A stretch of 48,497 nucleotides of DNA, taken from Marinilabilia rubra (lineage in GTDB: Bacteria; Bacteroidota; Bacteroidia; Bacteroidales; Marinilabiliaceae). Position 1 is the first letter of the stretch, and every line of letters starts with the position of its first letter. Of this stretch, positions 26,296 through 35,031 are shown one piece after another. The stretch spans positions 1 to 48,497 of the forward strand of contig NZ_QEWP01000025.1 in the NCBI RefSeq assembly GCF_003121985.1. The letters are read 5' to 3'. Position numbers and translations under genes: made by a program. The notes below the pieces were generated by a model. That model saw nothing but the letters and a program-made list of their open reading frames with translations, did not search any database and was not told where the DNA came from.

Positions 26296-26451
26296 ATAGT
26301 GCCTGCAAGAAAACCCTCTTTTTTTCGAAAGCTTTGATAAGAAAACTTCGAGAACAAAGCTTGCGAGTTTTAATTGTCAGTAGTTTACTTCTGTAAATGA
26401 CTGGCAAGTAAGATGAGCGTAACGCAGTTATCGGAGTTTTCTTGCAAAGAC
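26296..26451. repeat. MITE-like 155-bp dispersed element, copy B
   Basis: The reverse complement of copy A (12306-12460), about 95% identical by eye. Terminal inverted repeats TGCAAGAAAACCCTC (left) and GAGTTTTCTTGCA (right) are kept. It ends 19 bases before the fic start codon, so it forms the fic upstream region. Confidence 0.75.
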
Positions 26452-26470
26452 CATAAAAGATCTAACCAGC

Positions 26471-27076
26471 ATGAAAAAAGAAAAATACGATAAATACTAT
26501 GTTCCGGAGGAAGAGGATAAGGATGTTATATTACACAACAAAAAAGGCATCACTGACCCTAGGCAACTTCACCAACTGGAATTCTCAGGGTTTCTTAAAA
26601 CCCAGTTTCGGCTATTGGAGGAATTAACCGATACCACAAGGTTTAATGTTGCTTATATTTTAAAAATTCATCGTCTGGCTTTGTCTCATATTTATGATTT
26701 TGCCGGCAAGTTACGACATGTTAACATGGCCAAAGGAGGTTTTATGTTTCCAACTGCCAGATTTCTCCCACAAATAATGGACGACTTTGAAGAAAGATTT
26801 CTTTCTCCTTTGCCTCTATCCTATAATTCTGATGATGATTTAATAAAAGACATTGCCAAGATACATGCTGAATTGCTTTACATACACCCTTTTCGGGAAG
26901 GAAATGGACGGACAGCTAGGGTTTTAGCCAACTTAATGGCAGCCAGGCAAGGCCATGATTTTTTGGATTTTAACAAAATCATGGAAAACAATTTTGAAGC
27001 TTACATCAAGGGTGTTCAAGCTGCAGCAAACGAGAACTATGTTCAAATGGAAAAAATTATTCGACTCGTATTTTGA
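26471..27076 (+). CDS. fic: Fic-domain protein (AMP-transferase toxin)
   Basis: A 201-residue Fic/DOC-family protein. The catalytic motif HPFREGNGRTAR (139-150) is complete: His139, the acidic Glu143, the anion-hole GNGR and the second arginine Arg150. The flap/target-docking loop is around KGGFMFPTARFLP (88-100). Fic enzymes transfer AMP from ATP to Ser/Thr/Tyr hydroxyls of target proteins. The protein has no inhibitory (S/T)xxxE(G/N) helix at its own N- or C-terminus that I can see, so it should be a class I enzyme needing a separate antitoxin; a candidate overlaps its 3' end on the other strand. The start is 19 bases after a dispersed repeat element. Confidence 0.88.
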   Translation: MKKEKYDKYYVPEEEDKDVILHNKKGITDPRQLHQLEFSGFLKTQFRLLEELTDTTRFNVAYILKIHRLALSHIYDFAGKLRHVNMAKGGFMFPTARFLPQIMDDFEERFLSPLPLSYNSDDDLIKDIAKIHAELLYIHPFREGNGRTARVLANLMAARQGHDFLDFNKIMENNFEAYIKGVQAAANENYVQMEKIIRLVF

Positions 27077-27233
27077 TTTCTTCCCGGAAATCAGCAATCA
27101 GTTTTCTTAGTTCTTCTTCTGAAAAAACAATTCCTTCAATAGCAAAGGATTCCACCACTGAATCTACAACTTTTGAGACTCTGTCATCAGTATCCAAAAA
27201 GTTGTTATTGGTTTCAATTACTTTCTTTTCCAT
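27057..27233 (-). CDS. Candidate antisense Fic antitoxin (VbhA/FicA-like)
   Basis: A 58-codon frame on the minus strand, ATG at 27233 to TAA at 27057, overlapping the last 20 bases of fic tail to tail. The protein is acidic and helical. It contains SFAIEG (residues 29-34), an exact match to the (S/T)xxxE(G/N) motif whose Glu (here Glu33) blocks ATP binding in Fic enzymes, followed by a charged helix (SEEELRKLIADFREEI). Size and motif fit class I Fic antitoxins. A TAnnTTTG motif abuts the start codon. Antitoxins such as VbhA and FicA are normally encoded upstream on the same strand, so this arrangement is unusual. The function is inferred. Confidence 0.7.
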   Translation of the reverse strand: MEKKVIETNNNFLDTDDRVSKVVDSVVESFAIEGIVFSEEELRKLIADFREEIKIRVE

Positions 27234-27237
27234 TCTT

Positions 27238-27245
27238 CAAATTTA
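27238..27245 (-). promoter_or_regulatory. -7 motif directly in front of the antitoxin gene
   Basis: TAAATTTG on the minus strand, separated from the ATG by only AAGA; an ATTG lies about 21 bases further upstream at -33 spacing. If used, the mRNA would be leaderless or nearly so. Confidence 0.5.
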
Positions 27246-27405
27246 CAAAAAAAGATTGAAAAAAACCAATTTCCAGGCTTTCAAAGAACCCATTTAAACA
27301 TCAATATTTCAGCTGTTTGACAAACTCACAATCTTAAATAGAGAGAGGATAAATATAGCCATATTCTCTACATAAATCTAATCGGTTTCATGCCAATATT
27401 TTGTT

Positions 27406-27413
27406 TATTTTTG
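27406..27413 (+). promoter_or_regulatory. Putative -7 motif of the TonB-dependent receptor gene
   Basis: TATTTTTG fits TAnnTTTG, 53 bases before the start at 27467. A TTTC lies upstream at shorter than ideal spacing. Confidence 0.4.
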
Positions 27414-27466
27414 CGTTGTTCGTAATACCCTTAAAAAGCCATTTAATTAATCGACCGTATAAGTTT

Positions 27467-29881
27467 ATGCAGCTAAAACCTATTCTTCTTTCCATATTTA
27501 TTCTGCTCCTCAGTACTATCAAGGGTTACGGCCAGGATAATTTCAATATTAAGGGACAGATTTTGTCGGAAGCAGGAGATCCCGTAGAATTGGTCAATAT
27601 CATTGTTGCAGGTAGATCTTTGGGTACCACATCGGATGAAAACGGGGAATTTCAAATCCTGGTCACCCCCCCCTTTCCTGTTTTGCTGCAATTCTCGCAC
27701 ATTGAATACATCCCTAATGAAACATCTGTCACCCCTTCTGAACTTCAAGAAAGCACCTTGAAAGTTACCTTGAAAGCACGGGTACGGGAGGTAAAGGAAG
27801 TAGAAGTAAAAGTTGATGCAGGAGACGATCAAACAGTTCAAAAAATCACACCTGATTTATCAACCAAATTACCGTCACCTGCGGGATACGCCATCGAAGG
27901 ACTGGTGCGCTCGCAAATGGGTGTATCATCCAATAATGAGTTGAGCACCCAATATCGTGTGCGTGGAGGAAACTTTGATGAAAATCTGGTTTACCTGAAC
28001 GGATTTGAAGTGCATCGCCCACAATTGGTTCGAAGCGGCCAGCAGGAAGGATTGAGCATAGTGAACCCCGACCTGGTAAAATCTGTATACTTTTCATCCG
28101 GTGGTTTTGGGGTTAGTTACGGTGATAAAATGAGTTCCGTTTTGGATGTAAACTATAAAACACCAGATTCTACGGCAGCAAGTGCCAACATCAACTTACT
28201 GGGTATGAGTGCTCATGCAGAAGGCACATTAAAAAAAGGCAAAGTCACCTGGCTTACAGGAATTCGCCATAAAACCAACCGTTATCTGCTTGGATCTTTA
28301 GACACAAAAGGAGATTATAATCCTTCCTTTATAGATGCGCAAGCCTTTGTCACGTACCATATCAACTCAAAGTTTTCAATAGAGGGCTTGGGGTACTATG
28401 CACTCAACCACTACCAATTTAAACCTTCCGATCGGGAAACCGATTTTGGAACTATGAGTGATGTTAAACGACTGAAAATCTATTTTGCGGGTCAGGAAAA
28501 TGACCGGTTTAAAACAGGTATGGGCGCCGTTAAACTGAACCTCACTCCTTCTAAAGATCATAAATATAAATTACAGGCCAGCCATTACCGGGCACTTGAA
28601 GAAGAAGCATTTGACATTGCAGGAGCATACTGGCTTCAGGAAATAGCGGGGTTAAACGGAGAAGAATCAGCCACAAACATCGGAGTTGGAGAATACCTTC
28701 AACATGCCAGAAATGACCTGTTGGCAACCGTCACTTCAATTTCCTTAAAAGGAGACCATGTATTCAGTAAAAACAACGCACTCAACTGGGGAGTAGATCT
28801 TAAAAGCGAAAATTTTAAAGATCGAATAAATGAATGGGAACTGATTGATTCGGCTGGTTATTCCATTCCCCGGAATCCAGAACTGGAACTCAGCTACAGC
28901 CGCAATGCAGAAATTGAAATGCAAACGCAACACATAAAAGCATATGCAGCTCATCAGACAACCTTTTCACCAGAATGGGGAAAAATACGCCTCAATTATG
29001 GCAGCCGCTTTATTTATTCCGATAGAGAAGAAAAGCTCCACATTACGCCCAGATTTCAGGTAACCCTACTACCTTTTGCAACCCCCAATACGAGATTCCG
29101 GCTCAGTGGCGGATGGTATTATCAGCCTCCCTTCTATAAAGAATATCGTCCACCAAAATCGGGTGAGGTTAATACTCTTACTGCTCAAAAATCCAGACAA
29201 ATACTGGGGGGATTGGACCATTACTTTTCCATTTTCGACCGCCCTTTTAAATTCTCCACAGAAATTTATTACAAACACATGTTTGACCTGACACCCTACA
29301 AGGTAGACAATGTGCGCATTCAATACACCGGAAAAAATGAGGCAAAAGGCTATGCGGCAGGTATTGATTTCAAACTTCACGGTGAATTTGTTCCGGGCAC
29401 AGAATCCTGGGCGACGTTATCTCTCCTGAAAACTGAAGAGGATCTGGAAAGCGACACCTGGGAAAAGCCGGGCGAGCCTGGATACATACCAAGGCCTTCA
29501 GATCAGAGAGTTAACTTCTCCCTTTTCTTTCAGGATTACTTTCCCAATAATCCAACCTTTAAAGTACATCTAAGCCTTTTCTATGGCTCGGGTTTGCCGT
29601 TTGGTCCTCCCCGGTCACCCCGCTATTTGGCCACTTATCGAATGTCTCCTTACCGCAGGGTGGACATTGGATTCTCTAAAGACCTGATGCCCTGGCTCAG
29701 AAGAAATACGCAACAAAAAATCATCAAAGACTTCTGGGTTGGTCTGGAGATTTTCAATTTGTTTGACATCAGCAATACCATTTCGTATTACTGGGTCAGT
29801 GATGTAGAAGACAGGCAATATGCAGTTCCCAATTATCTCACCGGAAGACGGATAAACCTCTCTCTCAACATGGCCTTTTAA
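27467..29881 (+). CDS. TonB-dependent outer-membrane receptor
   Basis: An 804-residue outer-membrane transporter. I chose the ATG at 27467 because it gives a clean signal peptide (MQLKPILLSIFILLLSTIKGYGQ, cleaved near residue 22); the upstream frame lacks one. Next come a carboxypeptidase-D-like domain (about 25-110, with IKGQILSEAGDPVELVNIIVAG), the plug (about 130-235, with STQYRVRGGNFDENLVYLNG and FSSGGFGVSYGDKMSSVLDV) and a 22-strand-type barrel ending in RRINLSLNMAF with terminal Phe. No SusD-like partner is adjacent, so it is not a Sus-type glycan system; the ligand is unknown. A run of eight C bases lies at 27666-27673 in the coding sequence. Confidence 0.9.
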   Translation: MQLKPILLSIFILLLSTIKGYGQDNFNIKGQILSEAGDPVELVNIIVAGRSLGTTSDENGEFQILVTPPFPVLLQFSHIEYIPNETSVTPSELQESTLKVTLKARVREVKEVEVKVDAGDDQTVQKITPDLSTKLPSPAGYAIEGLVRSQMGVSSNNELSTQYRVRGGNFDENLVYLNGFEVHRPQLVRSGQQEGLSIVNPDLVKSVYFSSGGFGVSYGDKMSSVLDVNYKTPDSTAASANINLLGMSAHAEGTLKKGKVTWLTGIRHKTNRYLLGSLDTKGDYNPSFIDAQAFVTYHINSKFSIEGLGYYALNHYQFKPSDRETDFGTMSDVKRLKIYFAGQENDRFKTGMGAVKLNLTPSKDHKYKLQASHYRALEEEAFDIAGAYWLQEIAGLNGEESATNIGVGEYLQHARNDLLATVTSISLKGDHVFSKNNALNWGVDLKSENFKDRINEWELIDSAGYSIPRNPELELSYSRNAEIEMQTQHIKAYAAHQTTFSPEWGKIRLNYGSRFIYSDREEKLHITPRFQVTLLPFATPNTRFRLSGGWYYQPPFYKEYRPPKSGEVNTLTAQKSRQILGGLDHYFSIFDRPFKFSTEIYYKHMFDLTPYKVDNVRIQYTGKNEAKGYAAGIDFKLHGEFVPGTESWATLSLLKTEEDLESDTWEKPGEPGYIPRPSDQRVNFSLFFQDYFPNNPTFKVHLSLFYGSGLPFGPPRSPRYLATYRMSPYRRVDIGFSKDLMPWLRRNTQQKIIKDFWVGLEIFNLFDISNTISYYWVSDVEDRQYAVPNYLTGRRINLSLNMAF

Positions 29882-29908
29882 TTTGTAAGCGCGGTTACAA
29901 ATTATTCA
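29880..29908 (+). terminator. Hairpin after the TonB-dependent receptor gene
   Basis: AATTTGTAA and TTACAAATT form a 9-base perfect stem around GCGCGG, starting at the stop codon; the T tract after it is weak. Confidence 0.5.
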
Positions 29909-30066
29909 CATCAAAAATCTGATCACACACTGACTATTATACAAGTAGAAAACTAACAATTTAACATCCTCACTGATAAATTTCAGCTTTTTAGTGGCAC
30001 AGAATTCCTTATTTTAGTGACCAGTGAGCAATCAAAAAAATCTACATTATTAAAAAGTCTGCGTTT

Positions 30067-31290
30067 ATGAAAACACCAATGAGCACAAACGATTACATCG
30101 CACGCGAATCAAAATATGGCGCCCATAATTACCATCCTCTTCCAGTTGTATTGGAGCATGGAGAAGGAATTTTTGTGTGGGATGTAGAAGGGAAAAGATA
30201 TTTCGATTTCCTGTCTGCATATTCTGCCGTTAACCAGGGCCATTGCCATCCAAGAATCACTAAAGCACTTAATGAACAGGCCTCAAAACTCACACTAACC
30301 TCCCGGGCATTTTACAACAATGTATTGGGCGAATTTGAAGAATATATAACCAGGTATTTCGGTTACGACAAAGTCCTGATGATGAACACAGGTGCGGAAG
30401 CGGACGAAACAGCTCTTAAGCTTTGCCGTAAATGGGGCTACGATAAGAAAGGTATTCCTGAAAATCAAGCAAAAATAATAGTTTGTGAAGGTAATTTCCA
30501 TGGGCGTACAATCACCATCGTAAGCATGTCGACAGACCCGGACAGTTATAAAGGTTACGGACCATACACACCCGGATTCGTCACAATCCCATACAACGAT
30601 ACTAAAGCATTGGAACGAGAACTAAAGGATCCAAATGTGGCAGGTTTCCTGGTAGAACCCATTCAAGGTGAAGCCGGCGTTTATGTGCCCGATGACGGTT
30701 TTTTAAAGCAAGCATATGAAATGTGTAAAGCCAGCAATGTTTTATTTATTGCCGATGAAGTTCAAACTGGGGTTGCGCGCACAGGGAAAATGCTTGCATG
30801 TGATCATGAGTGTGTTCGGGCCGATGTTCTGATTCTCGGAAAAGCCATCTCGGGAGGTGTTTATCCGGTATCAGCGGTATTAGCTGATGATGACATAATG
30901 CTGGTTATCAAACCCGGCGAACATGGATCTACCTACGGGGGCAATCCCGTGGCCTGCAAAGTAGCCATGGAAGCTCTTCAGGTCATTAAAGATGAAGAAC
31001 TGGAAGAAAATGCTGAAAGGCTGGGTAAGATCTTCAGGGAAGAAATGAAAAAAATCGATTCAGAAATGGTGGATTTGGTAAGAGGCAAAGGCCTTTTGAA
31101 TGCCATTGTCATCAAACCTAAAGATGGGAAGGAAGCATGGGATGTGTGTGTTGCCATGAAAGAAAATGGCTTAATTGCCAAGCCAACTCATCAGCACATT
31201 ATCCGTTTTGCTCCCCCCCTCGTTATCAATGAAGAGGAACTAAGAGAGGCAATAGAGATCATCAAAAAGACCATACTTGAAATGGATTAG
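30067..31290 (+). CDS. rocD: Ornithine-oxo-acid aminotransferase
   Basis: A 407-residue class-III PLP aminotransferase that converts ornithine and 2-oxoglutarate to glutamate semialdehyde and glutamate, linking arginine/ornithine breakdown to proline and glutamate. Seen: [45 protein letters not shown] with Asp230 near the PLP pyridine nitrogen, and [10 protein letters not shown] with Lys259 as the Schiff-base lysine. The N-terminus ([14 protein letters not shown]) is characteristic of ornithine rather than acetylornithine aminotransferase. Length matches the family (about 400). The gene is monocistronic with a hairpin just downstream. Confidence 0.93.
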   Translation: MKTPMSTNDYIARESKYGAHNYHPLPVVLEHGEGIFVWDVEGKRYFDFLSAYSAVNQGHCHPRITKALNEQASKLTLTSRAFYNNVLGEFEEYITRYFGYDKVLMMNTGAEADETALKLCRKWGYDKKGIPENQAKIIVCEGNFHGRTITIVSMSTDPDSYKGYGPYTPGFVTIPYNDTKALERELKDPNVAGFLVEPIQGEAGVYVPDDGFLKQAYEMCKASNVLFIADEVQTGVARTGKMLACDHECVRADVLILGKAISGGVYPVSAVLADDDIMLVIKPGEHGSTYGGNPVACKVAMEALQVIKDEELEENAERLGKIFREEMKKIDSEMVDLVRGKGLLNAIVIKPKDGKEAWDVCVAMKENGLIAKPTHQHIIRFAPPLVINEEELREAIEIIKKTILEMD

Positions 31291-31303
31291 TTGGAACAAA
31301 AAA

Positions 31304-31349
31304 AAAAGGGAAGATCAGGCAACTTGCAATTCACCTGACCTTCCCTTTA
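31304..31349 (+). terminator. Terminator of rocD
   Basis: AAAGGGAAGATCAGG (31305-31319) pairs with CCTGACCTTCCCTTT (31334-31348) with one mismatch, 14 bases after the rocD stop. Confidence 0.65.
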
Positions 31350-31350
31350 A

Positions 31351-31671
31351 GTTCATGGTATGGACTTTATGAAAGAGTCTCCCCCAATGCTTCTTTTGAC
31401 CACTCCTGAAAGCAAATCCACATTAGCTCAATTTTTATTCAGTCCCGGCTGTTTTCTCATCATTCCGGGAAGAGCCATGCATTGTAATGTCAAGTCAAGC
31501 CTAATCTGACAGCCCAAGCCTTACTTTTTCTAACCTGTGCCTCTCAAAAAAAAGACTCCCGTAGCTACGGCTATGCTTACTTTTTTGTTGATTTTCACAA
31601 GGAGAAAATAGCGGCAGCCTACCTGACATTCTTCACTTAACTCGAAACCAGGAATCTTTCAAATTCCTGGC
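31351..31671. other. Intergenic region between convergent rocD and htpG
   Basis: About 320 bases without a supported gene. A second hairpin (CCAGGAAT...ATTCCTGG, near 31648-31670) lies beside the htpG terminator. A 40-codon frame beginning near 31388 has no recognisable feature and was not called. Confidence 0.45.
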
Positions 31672-31709
31672 AAAAAAAAAGGGGTAACTCCCTAAGAAAT
31701 TACCCCTCT
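31672..31709 (-). terminator. Terminator of htpG
   Basis: GGGGTAA (31681-31687) pairs with TTACCCC (31700-31706), followed on the minus strand by nine T residues, about 25 bases after the htpG stop. Confidence 0.85.
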
Positions 31710-31731
31710 TAACAAATATATCAGTACCTGA

Positions 31732-33786
31732 TTATATCAGATCAATACTTCTTTTTACAAAACGATTGAGAGCTTCACCTTTCAACATATTATTGGAAAG
31801 TAATGCGAGATCAATAAGCTGAGAAACCAGTTTATTTTTGGAAGCAAATCCCTGAAGAGCTTCATCCTTTTTACCGCGCAATTCGGTAACTTTCTTTTCT
31901 ACATCTTCAAGTTCCTCTTTTTCTGCCTGAGGTACTTCTTCCTCTTTCTTGTCTTCCTTAGATTTTTCCAGTTCGCTTTTACGACTTTCCAAACTTTCCA
32001 TTTTACCGCGCAAACTGCTCACGCTTTCTCCTACTGCCTCTTCGCAATCTTTTACAACACGCTGAATCAATTCATGGTTTCCGTTAACAACCAAATTGTA
32101 GCTGTCGGGCATTTCACCATAGAAAGCCATTGGTCCGCCACCATTTTGACTCATCTCTTTCATACGACGCATAAACTCCTGCTGTGTAATCATAACAGGC
32201 TTATCATCGGCTGCAAGCGCTTCAAAGGAAACTACGAAGTTAGCTTTCTCCATATTGGGAACCTGAGAGCTGAAGATGGTTGTCAGATTGTCTTTTTCTG
32301 CCTCAGTAAGCTTTAACTCGGTTTGTTCCTCTTTTGGGATAAGTTTTTCAGGCACATCGCTGTCAACACGTACAAAGCGGGCACCTTCAAACTTCTGCTC
32401 CAAATGGTTTATGTAATGGGTATCCAATTGACCATCCATCAGCAACACATCATAACCTTTGTTTTTAGCTGCCTCAATGAAGGAGAACTGATCCTGAGCA
32501 TCGGTAGCATAAAGATATACAAGCTGATTGTCTTTATCAGTCTGACTATCCTTAATGATATTCTTGTACTCGTCGAAAGTAAAGAATTTGCCATCGGTGT
32601 TTTTCAGAAGAGCGAATTTCTGAGCACGATCGTAAAATTTCTCATCGGTCAACATACCGTATTCAATGAAAATTTTCAGATCATCCCATTTGTTTTCAAA
32701 AGACTGACGCTCTGTTTTGAAAATCTCATCCAGCCGGTCAGCAACCTTTTTGGTAATGTGGCTGGAAATTTTCTTAACGTTTGAATCACTCTGAAGATAA
32801 GAACGCGACACGTTCAAGGGAATATCGGGAGAGTCAATAACACCGTGAAGCAATGTCAGGAATTCAGGAACGATTCCTTCTACCGAATCAGTAACATAAA
32901 CCTGGTTACAGTAGAGCTGAATCTTGTTGCGCTGAACCTCAATATTGTTTTTAATCTTTGGGAAATAAAGAATTCCTGTCAGATTAAAAGGATAATCCAC
33001 ATTCAGGTGAATGTTAAACAATGGATCCTCGGCCATTGGATAAAGATCACGGTAAAACTTATTGTAATCTTCATCCTTCAGGTTTGAAGGAGCCTGTGTC
33101 CATAACGGATTGGTATCATTGATGATATTCTCTTCATCAGTTTCAACCTCTTTTCCGTCTTTCCACTCGGTTTTCTTACCAAATGCCACAGGAACAGGGA
33201 GGAATCCACAATATTTCTTCAACAGGCGATTGATCTCATCCTTGCTGACAAAGTTTTTGTTTTCGTCGTCAATATAAAGAACGATATCTGTTCCTCTCTC
33301 CTTCTTGTCGATTTCTTCAATAGTATACTCAGGACTTCCGTCGCATTCCCATTTTACCGCCTGAGAACCTTCTTTATGTGAAAGCGTATGGATTTCCACT
33401 TTTTCGGAAACCATAAAAGAAGAATAGAATCCCATCCCAAAATGCCCGATAATGGCATTGGCATCATTCTTATATTTTTCCAGGAATTCATTAGCACCGG
33501 AAAAAGCCACCTGATTGATATACTTCTCAATCTCATCAGCTGTCATACCGATTCCACGATCAGAGATAGTGATGGTATTTTTCTCTTCGTCTACTGAAAC
33601 ACGGATAGTGGTATCGCCTACTTCTCCTTTGTAGTCGCCAATACGGGCCAGAGTATTCAGTTTTTGAGTAGCATCCACAGCGTTGGAAATCAACTCACGC
33701 AGGAAGATCTCATGATCTGAGTAGAGATATTTTTTAATAATCGGAAAGATGTTCTCGGTACTAATACCAATTTTCCCTTTTTGCAT
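31732..33786 (-). CDS. htpG: Molecular chaperone HtpG (Hsp90)
   Basis: A 684-residue ATP-dependent chaperone. The N-terminal GHKL ATPase domain shows FLRELISNAVDATQK, SDRGIGMTADEIEKYI, and FGMGFYSSFMV. The middle domain (about 225-500) has GILYFPKIKNNIEVQRNKIQLYCNQVYVTD and the client-binding region IDSPDIPLNVSRSYLQ. The C-terminal dimerisation domain follows a charged Lys/Glu-rich segment (about 600-650) that is longer than in E. coli HtpG (624 residues), as usual in Bacteroidota. No MEEVD tail, as expected in bacteria. It is a single-gene unit with a strong terminator; I saw no CIRCE or sigma-32-like site upstream. Confidence 0.96.
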   Translation of the reverse strand: MQKGKIGISTENIFPIIKKYLYSDHEIFLRELISNAVDATQKLNTLARIGDYKGEVGDTTIRVSVDEEKNTITISDRGIGMTADEIEKYINQVAFSGANEFLEKYKNDANAIIGHFGMGFYSSFMVSEKVEIHTLSHKEGSQAVKWECDGSPEYTIEEIDKKERGTDIVLYIDDENKNFVSKDEINRLLKKYCGFLPVPVAFGKKTEWKDGKEVETDEENIINDTNPLWTQAPSNLKDEDYNKFYRDLYPMAEDPLFNIHLNVDYPFNLTGILYFPKIKNNIEVQRNKIQLYCNQVYVTDSVEGIVPEFLTLLHGVIDSPDIPLNVSRSYLQSDSNVKKISSHITKKVADRLDEIFKTERQSFENKWDDLKIFIEYGMLTDEKFYDRAQKFALLKNTDGKFFTFDEYKNIIKDSQTDKDNQLVYLYATDAQDQFSFIEAAKNKGYDVLLMDGQLDTHYINHLEQKFEGARFVRVDSDVPEKLIPKEEQTELKLTEAEKDNLTTIFSSQVPNMEKANFVVSFEALAADDKPVMITQQEFMRRMKEMSQNGGGPMAFYGEMPDSYNLVVNGNHELIQRVVKDCEEAVGESVSSLRGKMESLESRKSELEKSKEDKKEEEVPQAEKEELEDVEKKVTELRGKKDEALQGFASKNKLVSQLIDLALLSNNMLKGEALNRFVKRSIDLI

Positions 33787-33884
33787 AGCTATTTTTGTTT
33801 AAATTGATTATACAGAATTTCCATCCCGGAAAAAACAAAGGCTGTGCCAAAGGGACAGGACTGACAGATAGACAGCCGTACGTA

Positions 33885-34925
33885 CTAATCTGTCAGAAAA
33901 GTAGCTTCTTCATGATCCAATTGTGCCAGCAAGTCTTCGATGGTGCGTAATTTATGAGTTTTTCCCGAAGGACCTGTGAGCAAGTATTGCCGTTGTCCAT
34001 CAGATTTGATTTCCACCTGAAAACCACTAAATGGTTCATCCGAGGCAGCAAAACCACGACGCGCCAGGGCTCTGCTGACCCATTTGTATTCAACACCGGT
34101 ACCCACAATGCGAATGGTCTTTACTTTTTGTTTCTCAATGGTAAACTGTCCGGTATCATTATCAAATAAAATTCCCTCCCGTTCAAAGAAATGCCTGAAC
34201 TCATTGGTAAGTACCAGGTCTTCTGGTGTACCTGTTTCCATATCACGCCCTTCAGCCAAAAGCCAGACTTTATCAGCCATTTGGAGCGCTAAATCAAGAT
34301 CATGAGTGGATAATAAAATGCCTTTATTTCGTTCATGAGCCAGTTTCCGAAGTAGGTGCATAATTTCAATACGGCTGGGTAAATCAAGGAAGGCCGTAGG
34401 TTCATCAAGCATGATAAGGGGAGTTTCCTGAACGAGCGCCTTGGCAATCATGGCTTTTTGACGCTCCCCGTCACTCATATTGGTGACCAATCGATCTTCA
34501 AACCCCTCAAGGCCAACAGCTTTAATACTCTCTACCACCAATTGATGGTCACTGCTTTTCAACCGGCCAAAAAAACCAGTATAAGGAGTACGTCCCAGTG
34601 AAACGAGATCTAAAACAGTCATATTCGACACAGCAATCCGTTCAGTAAGAACAACACTTGAAAGAAATGACATCTCACGATTAGAAATAGTGTCGATTAA
34701 TCTGCCATCGATAAAAACTTCTCCTCCCAAAGCAGGATTAAAGCCACAAAGGGTTTGTAAAAGAGTTGATTTGCCGGAACCATTTGGACCTAAAAGACAT
34801 GCAAATTCTCCGGCTCCCAGTTTTACATTAATATTGGAATGAAGTACCTTGATTCCCTGACGGGCATTATTGTACCCAATCGAAAGAGATTGTGTTGATA
34901 TTAATGATTGACCTTTAGGTTCCAT
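33885..34925 (-). CDS. btuD: B12 importer ATPase (BtuD-like)
   Basis: A 346-residue ABC ATPase. From the chosen start: Walker A GPNGSGKST (46-54), signature NMSDGERQK (a relaxed form of LSGGQ), Walker B PLIMLDEPT and the H-loop STHDLD. A C-terminal extension (about 240-346) with strand-rich sequence is beyond the usual 250-260 residues, as in many FecE-type ATPases of Bacteroidota. The ATG at 34925 is preferred over 34961 because the extra 12 codons overlap a short dispersed intergenic repeat (34932-34949). The gene is 106 bases after the permease and belongs to the riboswitch-controlled unit. Confidence 0.85.
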   Translation of the reverse strand: MEPKGQSLISTQSLSIGYNNARQGIKVLHSNINVKLGAGEFACLLGPNGSGKSTLLQTLCGFNPALGGEVFIDGRLIDTISNREMSFLSSVVLTERIAVSNMTVLDLVSLGRTPYTGFFGRLKSSDHQLVVESIKAVGLEGFEDRLVTNMSDGERQKAMIAKALVQETPLIMLDEPTAFLDLPSRIEIMHLLRKLAHERNKGILLSTHDLDLALQMADKVWLLAEGRDMETGTPEDLVLTNEFRHFFEREGILFDNDTGQFTIEKQKVKTIRIVGTGVEYKWVSRALARRGFAASDEPFSGFQVEIKSDGQRQYLLTGPSGKTHKLRTIEDLLAQLDHEEATFLTD

Positions 34926-34931
34926 ACTGAC

Positions 34932-34949
34932 TAGATGGTTAGATATTAG
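34932..34949 (+). repeat. Short dispersed repeat
   Basis: TAGATGGTTAGATATTAG, related to the copies at 13921, 16264 (inverted) and 43439. It lies in the gap between permease and ATPase genes. Confidence 0.45.
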
Positions 34950-35031
34950 TATATGAGCCAATAGACATGGTGATTAGTATAAATTTTGTTTCAGGGCTTC
35001 TATTTTAAAACGAACAATTTCACATTCTAAT

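Noticed and set aside
26240-26300. Possible tRNA-like fold before copy B of the repeat
   Set aside because: No T-loop GTTCRA consensus or acceptor stem could be matched; no tRNA was found anywhere in the window.
27073-27297. 74-codon plus-strand frame after fic
   Set aside because: It is Ser/Thr-rich low-quality sequence lying over the better minus-strand antitoxin candidate.
27401-27466. Upstream in-frame ATG for the TonB-dependent receptor
   Set aside because: It places extra residues in front of a clean signal peptide and overlaps the -7 promoter motif.
27467-29881. SusC-type glycan transporter
   Set aside because: No SusD-like gene is adjacent, and the protein is shorter than typical SusC proteins (about 1000 residues).
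31388-31510. 40-codon frame between rocD and htpG
   Set aside because: No start signal or protein-like composition, and it sits between two terminators.
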